From: JAEKLB01 sp050249235
Lineage (GTDB): Bacteria > Actinomycetota > Acidimicrobiia > Acidimicrobiales > CADCSY01
Reading direction: 5' to 3'
Length of the DNA: 36,885 bases
NCBI GenBank assembly: GCA_050249235.1
Contig: JBFWQW010000017.1
Coordinates: 1-36,885 of the forward strand
The stretch's first letter is position 1; the number at the start of each line of letters is the position of its first letter. Below, in pieces: positions 23,969-32,656 of this stretch. Below the pieces are notes generated by a model. That model saw nothing but the letters and a program-made list of their open reading frames with translations. It ran no database searches and had not been told where the DNA came from. The position numbers and the translations under genes are program-made.

Positions 23969-24622
23969 CTACGACGCGAAGAGTCGGGTGGGGAGTGCGG
24001 CGTGCTCGACGGCGGCGATCTCGACCAACGGGCCGGTGCGGGCCGGCAGGTCGGCGATCGGGCCGGCGGCGGCGGCGAGCGCGACCTCGACGACGCCTTC
24101 GCCCTCGGCGGCGAGCTCGGCGGTGAGGGCGGCGACCGCGAACGGGTCGAGCCCGAGGAGGCGGACGGCGGCCTGGGCCGGCGTCGTCACCGCGTGGTGC
24201 ACCGCCAGGCGGGCGACGTCGGTGGCTTCCAGGCCGGCGGCGACGCCGACGACGCCGAGGGCGATGCACTGGTGGGGCGCGTCGGGCAGTGAGGCCAGCG
24301 TCGCCGACGGCCAGCACCGGCCCGCGACCCGGACGAGCTGTCGGCCGAGCCGCCGTGACACCACCCGCAGGGCGGGCACGGCGATGCGGGCGTCCGCCTC
24401 CGCATCCAGCTCGTCCAGCCGGTCGAGGTGCCGCACCGTCGCGGCTGCGAGCGCCGCGTCCGTGAGCCCCGTCGTGTGCAGACGGCCGAGCAGGTAGGCG
24501 GCCAGCGTCGGCACGTCGACGACCCGCCCGTCGGCGACCGCCGACTCGACGCCGCCGGAGTGGACGTGGCCCCCCATCGGGAACCGGCCGTCGGCGAGCA
24601 GCAGGGCGGCGAGCGGGACCAT
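23969..24622 (-). CDS. ureF: Urease accessory protein UreF
   Basis: A 217-residue UreF, which bridges UreD and UreG in urease maturation. The N terminus LLLADGRFPMGGHVHSGGVE is clear, and AHQC-like PHQCIALGVVGVAAGL and TPAQAAVRLLGLDP are typical. The ATG at 24622 overlaps the stop of the third upstream mini-ORF by one base (TGATG), and its SD-like GGCGGG comes from the last tandem repeat. Its first codons (ATGGTCCCGCTCGC) closely resemble the start of each repeat, so the repeats may derive from this gene start. Confidence 0.93.
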   Translation of the reverse strand: MVPLAALLLADGRFPMGGHVHSGGVESAVADGRVVDVPTLAAYLLGRLHTTGLTDAALAAATVRHLDRLDELDAEADARIAVPALRVVSRRLGRQLVRVAGRCWPSATLASLPDAPHQCIALGVVGVAAGLEATDVARLAVHHAVTTPAQAAVRLLGLDPFAVAALTAELAAEGEGVVEVALAAAAGPIADLPARTGPLVEIAAVEHAALPTRLFAS

Positions 24623-24687
24623 CAGGACCCGCCGTCGGGGGCGCCAGCGAGCAGGCGTGCTCGAGCGACGCTTGCGAGCGAGACCAT
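24622..24687 (-). CDS. 21-residue mini-ORF 3 of the ureC-ureF chain
   Basis: Third ORF of the tandem set, ATG 24687 to a TGA that shares its A with the ureF ATG. The product starts MVSLASVARARLL and ends APDGGS. It differs from mini-ORF 2 at residues 2 and 3. Translation could deliver ribosomes straight to ureF. Confidence 0.5.
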   Translation of the reverse strand: MVSLASVARARLLAGAPDGGS

Positions 24688-24752
24688 CAGGACCCGCCGT
24701 CGGGAGCGCCAGCGAGCAGGCGTGCTCGAGCGACGCTTGCGAGCGGGGCCAT
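24687..24752 (-). CDS. 21-residue mini-ORF 2 of the ureC-ureF chain
   Basis: Second ORF of the set, ATG 24752 to a TGA overlapping the next ATG by one base. The product starts MAPLASVARARLL and ends APDGGS. GGCGGG lies 5 nt before its ATG, within the previous unit. Confidence 0.5.
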   Translation of the reverse strand: MAPLASVARARLLAGAPDGGS

Positions 24753-24817
24753 CAGAACCCGCCGTCGGGAGCGCCAGCGAGCAGGCGTGCTCGAGCGACG
24801 CTTGCGAGCGAGACCAT
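24752..24817 (-). CDS. 21-residue mini-ORF 1 of the ureC-ureF chain
   Basis: First ORF of the set. Its ATG (24817-24815) shares one base with the ureC stop. The product starts MVSLASVARARLL and ends APDGGF. Its last codons, GGGTTCTGATGG, match the ureC end, GTTCTGATGG. Confidence 0.5.
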   Translation of the reverse strand: MVSLASVARARLLAGAPDGGF

Positions 24818-26529
24818 CAGAACAGGAAGTAGCGCTGGGCCATCGGGAGCTCGGCTGCGGGCGCGGCCTCGACGAGCTCGCCGTCGATCCTCACCGCGAA
24901 GGTGTCGGCGTCGACCCGCACGTCCGGCCGGGCCGTGTTCTCCGGGAGGTCGTCCTTGGTGAGCGATCGGCAGTCGCGGACCGCCACCAGCGTCGAGTCG
25001 AGGCCGAGCCGGTCGGCGAGATCGGCGCGTTCGAGGGCGCCGGGCGCCACGTAGGTGATGCTGGCGCCAGCAGCGACGGGGGGCACGGCGCCGAACATGG
25101 GGCGGGGGAGCACGGGCTGGGGCGTGGGGATCGACGCGTTGGCGTCGCCCATCTGCGCCCAGGCGATGATCCCGCCCTTCAGCACCATCGCCGGGCGCAC
25201 GCCGAAGAAGGCCGGCTCCCACAGCGCGAGGTCGGCGAGCTTGCCCACGGCCACCGAGCCGATGTCGGCGTCGAGGCCGTGGGCGACGGCCGGGCAGATC
25301 GTGTACTTCGCCACGTAGCGACGGGCGCGATGGTTGTCGGCGGGTCCGTCGCCGGGCAGCGGGCCGCGCCGCCGCTTCATGACGTGTGCCGTCTGCCAGG
25401 TGCGCAGCACGACCTCGCCGATCCGCCCCATGGCCTGGCTGTCGGACCCGATGATCGAGATGGCGCCGAGGTCGTGGAGGATGTCCTCGGCCGCGATCGT
25501 CGACGGGCGGATGCGCGACTCGGCGAAGGCCAGGTCCTCGGGGATCGAGGGCTTGAGGTGGTGGCACACCATGAGCATGTCGAGGTGCTCGTCGACGGTG
25601 TTCACGGTGTGCGGGCGGGTCGGGTTCGTCGAGGACGGCAGCACGTTCGGCTGCGAGACCACGGTCACGATGTCGGGCGCGTGGCCGCCACCCGCGCCCT
25701 CGGTGTGGTACGTGTGGATCGTCCGGCCGGCGATGGCCGCGAGCGTCGACTGCACGTAGCCGGCCTCGTTGAGGGTGTCGGTGTGGATCGCCGTCTGGAT
25801 GCCCCAGCGGTCGCTGGCCCGCAGGCAGGCGTCGATCACCGCCGGCGTCGTGCCCCAGTCCTCGTGGAGCTTGAAACCCGACACGCCGCCGAGGACCTGC
25901 TCGTCGAGGCCCTCGCCCGACACCGTGTTGCCCTTGCCGAGGAGCGACACGTTGAGGGGGACCCCGTCGAGCGCCCGCAGCATGAAGCCGGTGTTCCACG
26001 CACCCGGCGTGACGGTGGTGGCCCTGGTCCCCTCGGCGGGGCCGGTGCCGCCGCCGATGATCGTGGTGGTGCCGGCGCTGAGGGCCTCGTCGACGAGCGT
26101 CGGCGTGATGAGGTGCACGTGGCTGTCGACCGCGCCGGCCGTGAGGACCTTCCCGTTGCCGGCGATGACCTCGGTCGACGGGCCGATGACGAGCGCGGGG
26201 TCGACCCCGTCCATCGTGTCGGGGTTGCCGGCCTTGCCGATCCCGACGATGCGACCGTCGAGCACGCCGACGTCGGCCTTCACCACCCCCCAGTGGTCGA
26301 GGATCACGGCGCCCGTGATGACGAGGTCGGGCGCGCCGTCCGCACGGGTGGCGGTCGACTGGCCCATCGACTCGCGGATGACCTTGCCGCCGCCGAAGAC
26401 CGCCTCGTCGCCGGCGCCCCCGGCGAGGTCGCGCTCGACCTCGATCAGCAGGTCGGTGTCGGCCAGGCGGATCCGGTCGCCGGCGGTGGGTCCGTAGAGC
26501 CGGGCGTAGCGCTCCCGTTCGATCCTCAC
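24817..26529 (-). CDS. ureC: Urease subunit alpha
   Basis: A 570-residue catalytic subunit that hydrolyses urea at a di-nickel centre. All metal and catalytic residues are visible, three positions later than in Klebsiella urease: His137 and His139 (DSHVHL), the carbamylated Lys220 (GFKLHEDWG), His222, His249 (AIHTDTLNE), His275 (HTYHTEG), His324 (MVCHHLKPS) and Asp363 (GSDSQAMGR). The GTG start overlaps the ureB stop (GTGA). The stop joins a chain of short tandem ORFs leading to ureF. Confidence 0.98.
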   Translation of the reverse strand: MRIERERYARLYGPTAGDRIRLADTDLLIEVERDLAGGAGDEAVFGGGKVIRESMGQSTATRADGAPDLVITGAVILDHWGVVKADVGVLDGRIVGIGKAGNPDTMDGVDPALVIGPSTEVIAGNGKVLTAGAVDSHVHLITPTLVDEALSAGTTTIIGGGTGPAEGTRATTVTPGAWNTGFMLRALDGVPLNVSLLGKGNTVSGEGLDEQVLGGVSGFKLHEDWGTTPAVIDACLRASDRWGIQTAIHTDTLNEAGYVQSTLAAIAGRTIHTYHTEGAGGGHAPDIVTVVSQPNVLPSSTNPTRPHTVNTVDEHLDMLMVCHHLKPSIPEDLAFAESRIRPSTIAAEDILHDLGAISIIGSDSQAMGRIGEVVLRTWQTAHVMKRRRGPLPGDGPADNHRARRYVAKYTICPAVAHGLDADIGSVAVGKLADLALWEPAFFGVRPAMVLKGGIIAWAQMGDANASIPTPQPVLPRPMFGAVPPVAAGASITYVAPGALERADLADRLGLDSTLVAVRDCRSLTKDDLPENTARPDVRVDADTFAVRIDGELVEAAPAAELPMAQRYFLF

Positions 26530-26837
26530 GGGTCGAGCCGCCCGGCGACCTCGCCGCGGAGCCCGGCCACGACCCGCCGGCCGGCCAGCGGCACGAGGTC
26601 GACCTCCGTGCCGATGCCGGGCTCGAAGCGGACGGACGTGCCGGCGGGGATGGCGAGACGGCGGCCGCGGGCGGCGGCGCGGTCGACGTCGAGCGCCGGG
26701 TTGGTCTCGGCGAAGTGGAAGTGCGACCCGACCTGGATGGGACGGTCGCCGGTGTTCATCACCGGCACCGTGATCACGTCCGCGTCGTCGAACACGACGA
26801 TGTCGCCGTCCCCGACGATGACCTCGCCGGGGATCAT
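26526..26837 (-). CDS. ureB: Urease subunit beta
   Basis: A 103-residue structural subunit. The ATG at 26837 overlaps the ureA stop and gives the standard N terminus MIPGEVIVGDGDI; the longer upstream frame overlaps ureA and is not used. Core motifs are NTGDRPIQVGSHFHFAETN, RRLAIPAGTSVRFEPG and LVPLAGRRVVAG. The end overlaps ureC by 4 nt. Confidence 0.97.
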   Translation of the reverse strand: MIPGEVIVGDGDIVVFDDADVITVPVMNTGDRPIQVGSHFHFAETNPALDVDRAAARGRRLAIPAGTSVRFEPGIGTEVDLVPLAGRRVVAGLRGEVAGRLDP

Positions 26838-27135
26838 CCGATGGGCTCGTGGATCGTGACGAGCTTGGTGCCGTCGGGGAACGTGGCCTCGATCTGCACC
26901 TCGGGGATCATCTCCGGCACTCCCTCCATCACGTCGGCGCGGGTGAGCACGCGGCGGCCCGCGTCCATCAGGTCGGCGACCGTGCGGCCGTCGCGCGCCC
27001 CTTCGAGGACGAAGGAGCACAGGATGGCGACGGCCTCGGGGTGGTTGAGCACGAGACCTCGGCCCCGCCGGTCGCGGGCGACGATCGCCGCCAGGCTGAT
27101 GAGCAGGCGCTCCTGCTCGTGCATCGAGAGGCGCA

Positions 27136-27136
<1 letters not shown>
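26834..27136 (-). CDS. ureA: Urease subunit gamma
   Basis: A 100-residue structural subunit. It contains RLLISLAAIVARDRRGRGL, LNHPEAVAILCSFVLEGARDG and MEGVPEMIPEVQIEATFPDG, all typical. The ATG at 27136 shares one base with the urtE stop (TGATG); an inner ATG at 27124 (MHEQERLL) is possible. The direct coupling of urtE to ureA joins uptake and hydrolysis in one transcript. Confidence 0.97.
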
Positions 27137-28584
<1,448 letters not shown>

Positions 28585-28588
<4 letters not shown>

Positions 28589-29766
28589 GTGACCGGCTCC
28601 GGGACGGCGGCCGGCAGAGGCGCGTCCACGTCGCGTCGCCGTCGCGACACCAGCGTCTTCAGCTTCGGGCCGAGGGAGGCGATGCCGAGCGGGAGGAAGA
28701 GAAGGACGACGATGAACAGCCCGCCCTGGAAGTAGGTCCACTGGGTCGGGAACTGCTCCGAGAGCGTCGACTGGCCGTAGCCGACGGCGATCGCGCCCAG
28801 CGCCGGCCCGAGCAGGGACGCCCGGCCTCCGAGCGCCACGCCGGCGATCAGCATGATGGATGCGGTCGCGTCGACGTTCGAGGGCGAGATGATCCCGGCG
28901 ATCGGGACGAACATGGCGCCGCCGATGCTCGCCATGACCGCGGCGACCACGAACGCCACCAGCTTGATGTTGGCGGGGTCGTAGCCGAGGAAGCGGATGC
29001 GTTCCTCGGCGTCGCGGGTGGCGACGAGCAGCTCGCCGTAGCGGCTCCGGTAGAGCTGCCAGACGATCACCAGGCAGACGATGAGCAGCCCGGCCACGAT
29101 CATGTAGATGTTCCTCTTGACGGCCGGGTCGTAGAGGTTGTGGCCGAAGAACGTCGTGAAGGTGTTGAGGCCGTTGAACCCGCCGGTCTGCTTGATCGTG
29201 GCGATCAGCAGCGTCGAGAAGGCCACCGCCAGGGCCTGGGTGAGGATGGCGAAGTAGGCGCCCTTCACCCGGCGCTTGAGGATGGCGTAGCCGAGGACGA
29301 ACGACACGAGCGCCGGCCCGGCCACGATGGCGAACAGCGTGAAGGGCCCGCTGCGGAACGGCTCCCACCAGCCCGGCATCGTCCCGTCGCCGTACAGCTG
29401 CATGAAGTCGGGCACGTTGCCCGGTCCGGCGGCCTCGAGCTTCATGTGCATGGCCATGGCGTAGCCACCCAGCCCGAAGAAGACGCCCTGGCCCATGACG
29501 AGCATGCCGCCCCGACCCCAGGCGAGGCCGATCCCGACCGCGGCCAGGGCCCAGCAGAGGTACTTGCCGAGGTTGCCGAGCCGGAACGGCGTGAGGGAGC
29601 CGGGCGCCCACACCAGCAGAACCAGGGCCAGGACCCCGATGCCGAGCAACGGGCCGTAGGCGCGGGCGAGATCGGCGCGGGAGGAGCGCGTCGGCGGGGT
29701 GGCGGTGGGCATGGCGGCCTCCGGCTCGGTGCGGGGCAGGTCGGGCACGTCGGTGGTGGTGGTCAC
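28585..29766 (-). CDS. urtC: Urea ABC transporter permease UrtC
   Basis: A 393-residue LivM-type permease with about nine to ten membrane helices. Typical segments are AWGRGGMLVMGQGVFFGLGGYAMA (split across residues about 82-105), AILTQALAVAF, and the cytoplasmic coupling motif VATRDAEERIRFLGYD. The GTG start at 29766 has GGAGG upstream; the first 35 residues are hydrophilic. It pairs with UrtB to form the channel. Confidence 0.95.
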
Positions 29767-29848
29767 CGGTGCCTCCTTCGGGCGCAGCGGTGACCGCCCG
29801 CCGGTTCGCGGCGCTGGTCACCCTGCTCGTCGACCTTGCGGCGCCCGG

Positions 29849-30733
29849 TCATGCCAGGCCCCGGGTGCGGACGGTGAAGAGGCCCTGGGGGCGGACCTGG
29901 AGGAACACCACCACGACCGCGAAGGTGAAGACCTGCGCCATGCTGCCGCTGAACCAGTCGGTCAGGAAGGCGGTGAGCAGGCCGACGGCCCATGCCGCGA
30001 TCACCGTGCCCCTGAGCTGGCCGACACCACCGGCGACGACGACCAGGAACGCCGGGATGATGTAGCTGGTGCCGAGTGTCGGGTTGGTGCCCGAGATCAA
30101 GGCGACGGCGACACCGCCGATGCCGGCCAGGCCCGATCCCAGGAAGAACGTGAGGCGGTCGACGTTCCGGGTCGCGACGCCCATCGTCTCGGCCAGCTCA
30201 CGGTTCTGCACCGTCGCCCGGATCCGCCGGCCGAAGGAGCTGTACTTCAGCACCGCGCCGAGCGCGGCCAGGGCCGCGAGTGCCAACACGATCGTGAAGA
30301 GCTGGCGGTGGGGCCAGTCGTAGCCGAACACGGCGATGCTGCCCCGCATCCAGCTCGGCGGGCGCACCGGGTCGCCCTGGGCACCGAAGACGTCCCTGGC
30401 GAGCTGGCGCAGGACCATGGCCACGCCGACGGTCACCAGGAGGGTGTCGAGCGGGCGGCGGTACATCCACTGGATGATCGAGACCTCGAGCAGCAGCCCG
30501 AGGAGTCCGGCGACCACGAAGGCCACGGGGATGGCGACCACGATGGAGACGCCGGTGCTGCTGATCACCTGCTGGGTCACGTAGGTCGCGTAGGCGCCGG
30601 CCATGAGGAACTCGCCGTTGGCCATGTTGATCACGCCCATCTGGCCGAAGGTGAGCGTCAGGCCGAGAGCGGCGAGGAAGAGGATCGCCCCGGTCGCGGT
30701 GCCGGTGAGGAAGGGAGTGGTGAGTGCGTCCAT
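29849..30733 (-). CDS. urtB: Urea ABC transporter permease UrtB
   Basis: A 294-residue LivH-type permease. LTFGQMGVINMANGEFLMAG (residues about 27-46) is diagnostic, and VQNRELAETMGVATRNVDRL is the coupling helix region. It also shows SGTNPTLGTSYIIPAF. The ATG at 30733 has only a weak ribosome site, and the gene is 82 nt before urtC. The segment between urtB and urtA carries a strong hairpin that may set the urtA to urtB ratio. Confidence 0.95.
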   Translation of the reverse strand: MDALTTPFLTGTATGAILFLAALGLTLTFGQMGVINMANGEFLMAGAYATYVTQQVISSTGVSIVVAIPVAFVVAGLLGLLLEVSIIQWMYRRPLDTLLVTVGVAMVLRQLARDVFGAQGDPVRPPSWMRGSIAVFGYDWPHRQLFTIVLALAALAALGAVLKYSSFGRRIRATVQNRELAETMGVATRNVDRLTFFLGSGLAGIGGVAVALISGTNPTLGTSYIIPAFLVVVAGGVGQLRGTVIAAWAVGLLTAFLTDWFSGSMAQVFTFAVVVVFLQVRPQGLFTVRTRGLA

Positions 30734-30743
30734 GTCGCGGGTG

Positions 30744-30788
30744 CCTTCGGGAGTCGGGCCTTCGGGAGTCGGGCCTTCGGGAATCGGG
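30744..30788. repeat. 15-bp tandem repeat, three units
   Basis: CCTTCGGGAGTCGGG is repeated at 30744, 30759 and 30774, the last with a mismatch. It lies 11 nt upstream of the urtB start, in its untranslated leader. It may be slippage-derived; an effect on urtB translation is unproven. Confidence 0.8.
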
Positions 30789-30836
30789 CGTTGAGGTTTG
30801 GCTCAGCCGCGGCGTCAGGAGGGCACCGCCCGCCGC

Positions 30837-30867
30837 GGGGGTGCCGCGCTGGCTGCGCGGCACCCCC
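30837..30867 (-). terminator. Strong hairpin between urtA and urtB
   Basis: A perfect 13-bp stem, GGGGGTGCCGCGC (30837-30849) with GCGCGGCACCCCC (30855-30867), loop of 5 nt. An outer CAGCCGC/GCGGCTG pair extends it. It sits 45 nt after urtA. As in other ABC operons, it could stabilise or partly terminate the transcript so that binding protein is made in excess. Confidence 0.65.
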
Positions 30868-30912
30868 GGCTGCGGCTGAGGGGTTCGGGCGAGCCGGTGG
30901 CCCGCCCGGGCG

Positions 30913-32157
30913 TCACCCCTGGCTCGGGTCCCACCAGTCGTAGCCCTCGAGGAAGGGATCGGGCTCGATCGGGTCCTCCGAGGTCCACACCACGTCGAAC
31001 TGGTTGTCGGCGTTGATCCGGCCGATCAGGCCGACCTTGGCAATGTGGTGGTTCTCGCCGTTGACGGTGACCATGCCCTCCGGTGCTTCGAAGGTCACAC
31101 CGTCGGCCGCGTCGTTGACCGCGTCGACGCAGAAGGACTCGGCCTTCTCGACCATTCCCTTGTAGAGGTACAGCGAGGTGTAGGCCGCCTCCATCGGGTC
31201 CGACGTCGGCCTGCTCTTGCCGTACTCGTCCTGGAAGGCCTTGATGAACGCCGAGTTCACCGGGCTCTCGACGCTCTGGAAGTAGTTCCAGGCCGCGTAC
31301 TGACCGGTGAGATCGACGCCCATGGCCGGGGCCTCCTCCTCGGCGATCGACACGGAGATGATCGGCGAGTTGTCCGGGCCGAGGCCGGCCTCGTCGTAGG
31401 CCTTGATGAAGCCCACGTTCGACGAGCCGTTGATCGTGTTGAACACGAAGTCGGGCTTGGCCGCGGCGATCTTGGCGACCTGGGTGGTCCAGTCGTCCTT
31501 GTCGAGCGGGACGTACTCCTCACCCACGATCTGGATGCCGAGCTCCTTGGCGTACTGCTTGATGATCTTGTTCGCAGTTCGTGGGAACACGTAGTCGGAG
31601 CCGGCGAGGAACAGCGTCTTGACGCCTTCCGACGCGAGGAAGTCCATGGCCGGGATGATCTGCTGGTTGGTCGTCGCGCCGGTGTAGTAGATGTTCTTCG
31701 AGGCCTCGAGGCCCTCGTACTGCACGGGGTAGAAGAGCAGCCCGTTGGCGCCTTCGACGACCGGCAGCATCGCCTTGCGCGACGCGGAGGTCCAACCGCC
31801 GAACACCGCCGCCACCTCGTCCTCGGTGAGGAGCTTGTTGATCTTCTCGGCGAAGACGGTGGGCTCGCTCTGGCCGTCCTCCTCGATGAACTCGATCTCC
31901 TTGTCGAGGATGCCGCCGTCGGCATTGATCTCCTTGGCGGCCAGCATCAACGAGTCACGGACGGTCTGCTCGCTGATCGCCATGGCGCCGGACGTCGAGT
32001 TCAGGAAGCCGAGCTTCACGGTGTCACCGCTGACGCAGGTGCCCGAGGCGTCGCCCCCGCTGGATGTGTCGTCGTCGTCGCCGCCGCACGCTGCAGCGAA
32101 GAGCGACAGGGCGGCCAGGACGACCAGGACTGGTCGGAGCTGGGGCTTCATGGACAT
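30913..32157 (-). CDS. urtA: Urea ABC transporter substrate-binding lipoprotein UrtA
   Basis: A 414-residue binding protein. It has a lipoprotein signal with lipobox LFAAAC, so Cys24 would carry the lipid, followed by an acidic linker (GGDDDDTSSGGD). The mature part is of the LivJ/UrtA class: VKLGFLNSTSGAMAISE, AAVFGGWTSASRKAMLPV and YYTGATTNQQIIPAMDFL, with the WTS segment typical of the amide-urea group. ATG 32157 is preferred, since GGGAG lies 5 nt upstream; ATG 32151 is second. It is the first gene of the urea operon. Confidence 0.95.
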   Translation of the reverse strand: MSMKPQLRPVLVVLAALSLFAAACGGDDDDTSSGGDASGTCVSGDTVKLGFLNSTSGAMAISEQTVRDSLMLAAKEINADGGILDKEIEFIEEDGQSEPTVFAEKINKLLTEDEVAAVFGGWTSASRKAMLPVVEGANGLLFYPVQYEGLEASKNIYYTGATTNQQIIPAMDFLASEGVKTLFLAGSDYVFPRTANKIIKQYAKELGIQIVGEEYVPLDKDDWTTQVAKIAAAKPDFVFNTINGSSNVGFIKAYDEAGLGPDNSPIISVSIAEEEAPAMGVDLTGQYAAWNYFQSVESPVNSAFIKAFQDEYGKSRPTSDPMEAAYTSLYLYKGMVEKAESFCVDAVNDAADGVTFEAPEGMVTVNGENHHIAKVGLIGRINADNQFDVVWTSEDPIEPDPFLEGYDWWDPSQG

Positions 32158-32176
32158 TCACACTCCCTTTCGATCC

Positions 32177-32208
32177 CGTACGGATGTGTACGAAGGGCGG
32201 AACGTACG
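32177..32208 (-). promoter_or_regulatory. Candidate operator upstream of urtA
   Basis: Three CGTAC-type half-sites lie 20-51 nt before the urtA start: CGTAC 32177-32181, GTACG 32188-32192 and the full palindrome CGTACG 32203-32208. The first two form an inverted repeat with a 6-nt spacer. Such an array near the expected promoter suggests a dimeric regulator, possibly nitrogen-linked given the genes, but it does not match a consensus I can name. Confidence 0.4.
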
Positions 32209-32473
32209 CATGGCCCGTGTCGCGTCAGGGTCCTGTCTGTTTCCTCCGTGTGACCAGATGAGAGGGACGGATTCCGGGCGCCCGGATCCCACCGCCATGT
32301 CCCCACCGCCATGTCCCCGCCACCGCTGCCGGTGCAGACTCTCGGCTCGTGGAGGCCCACCTGATCGACGGCACGTACGAGCTGTAGTGCGCAGGTGCTG
32401 GTCGGAGCGCCGCACCGCAGCTGACGTGGTGGATCGCGTCGCCGCCGCTCGCGAGCTTCACACCGATGTCGCC
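32209..32473. other. Non-coding stretch between urtA and the BRCT ORF
   Basis: With the urtA leader, about 316 nt lack a convincing gene. It holds a 14-bp tandem pair (CCCACCGCCATGTC at 32288 and 32302). The minus-strand frame after the BRCT stop stays open to 32225 but shows no recognisable protein. It must contain the urt promoter. Confidence 0.6.
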
Positions 32474-32656
32474 TCACTTGTGGGCCGGGCTCGGTGTGCC
32501 CTGCACGACGATGTCGGTCGCAGACGTGACGTCGTCGACCGGAATGCCTCGAGCACGCCGCACGCGAGCGGCGAAGTGGCGTCGTGCGGCCGACAGCGTC
32601 CCGGTGAACGCCACCCTCTGACCGACGACCGAAGTAAGGCGGGGCGCCGCCGACAT
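32474..32656 (-). CDS. Truncated BRCT-domain ORF
   Basis: A 60-residue ORF whose ATG shares one base with the stop of the large helicase gene (TGATG). Residues 12-52 match the front of a BRCT domain: GQRVAFTGTLSAARRHFAA, then VDDVTSATDIVVQG, in the order strand, helix, strand seen in NAD-ligase and polymerase BRCT domains. A full domain needs about 75-90 residues, and the C-terminal helix with its conserved Trp is missing. The same frame continues open past the TGA to 32225, so one nonsense change could have cut a longer gene. It is either a decayed partner or a minimal module of the helicase. Confidence 0.5.
   Translation of the reverse strand: MSAAPRLTSVVGQRVAFTGTLSAARRHFAARVRRARGIPVDDVTSATDIVVQGTPSPAHK

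Larger units (their letters stand above)
24621..24815 (-). repeat. Three tandem 65-bp repeats between ureC and ureF
   Basis: Units at 24621-24685, 24686-24750 and 24751-24815 differ at only a few positions; a fourth partial unit covers the ureC stop. Each holds a hairpin, CGAGCA-GGCG-TGCTCG on the plus strand. The period of 65 equals 21 codons plus a stop minus the one base shared in TGATG, so each unit is exactly one short ORF. Confidence 0.95.

Noticed and set aside
24621..24815. CRISPR-like array
   Set aside because: The 65-bp units are contiguous with no variable spacers, and there are no cas genes.
30198..30863. Minus-strand ORF with PDSRR repeats
   Set aside because: It overlaps urtB in another frame and reflects only the 15-bp tandem repeat in the urtB leader.
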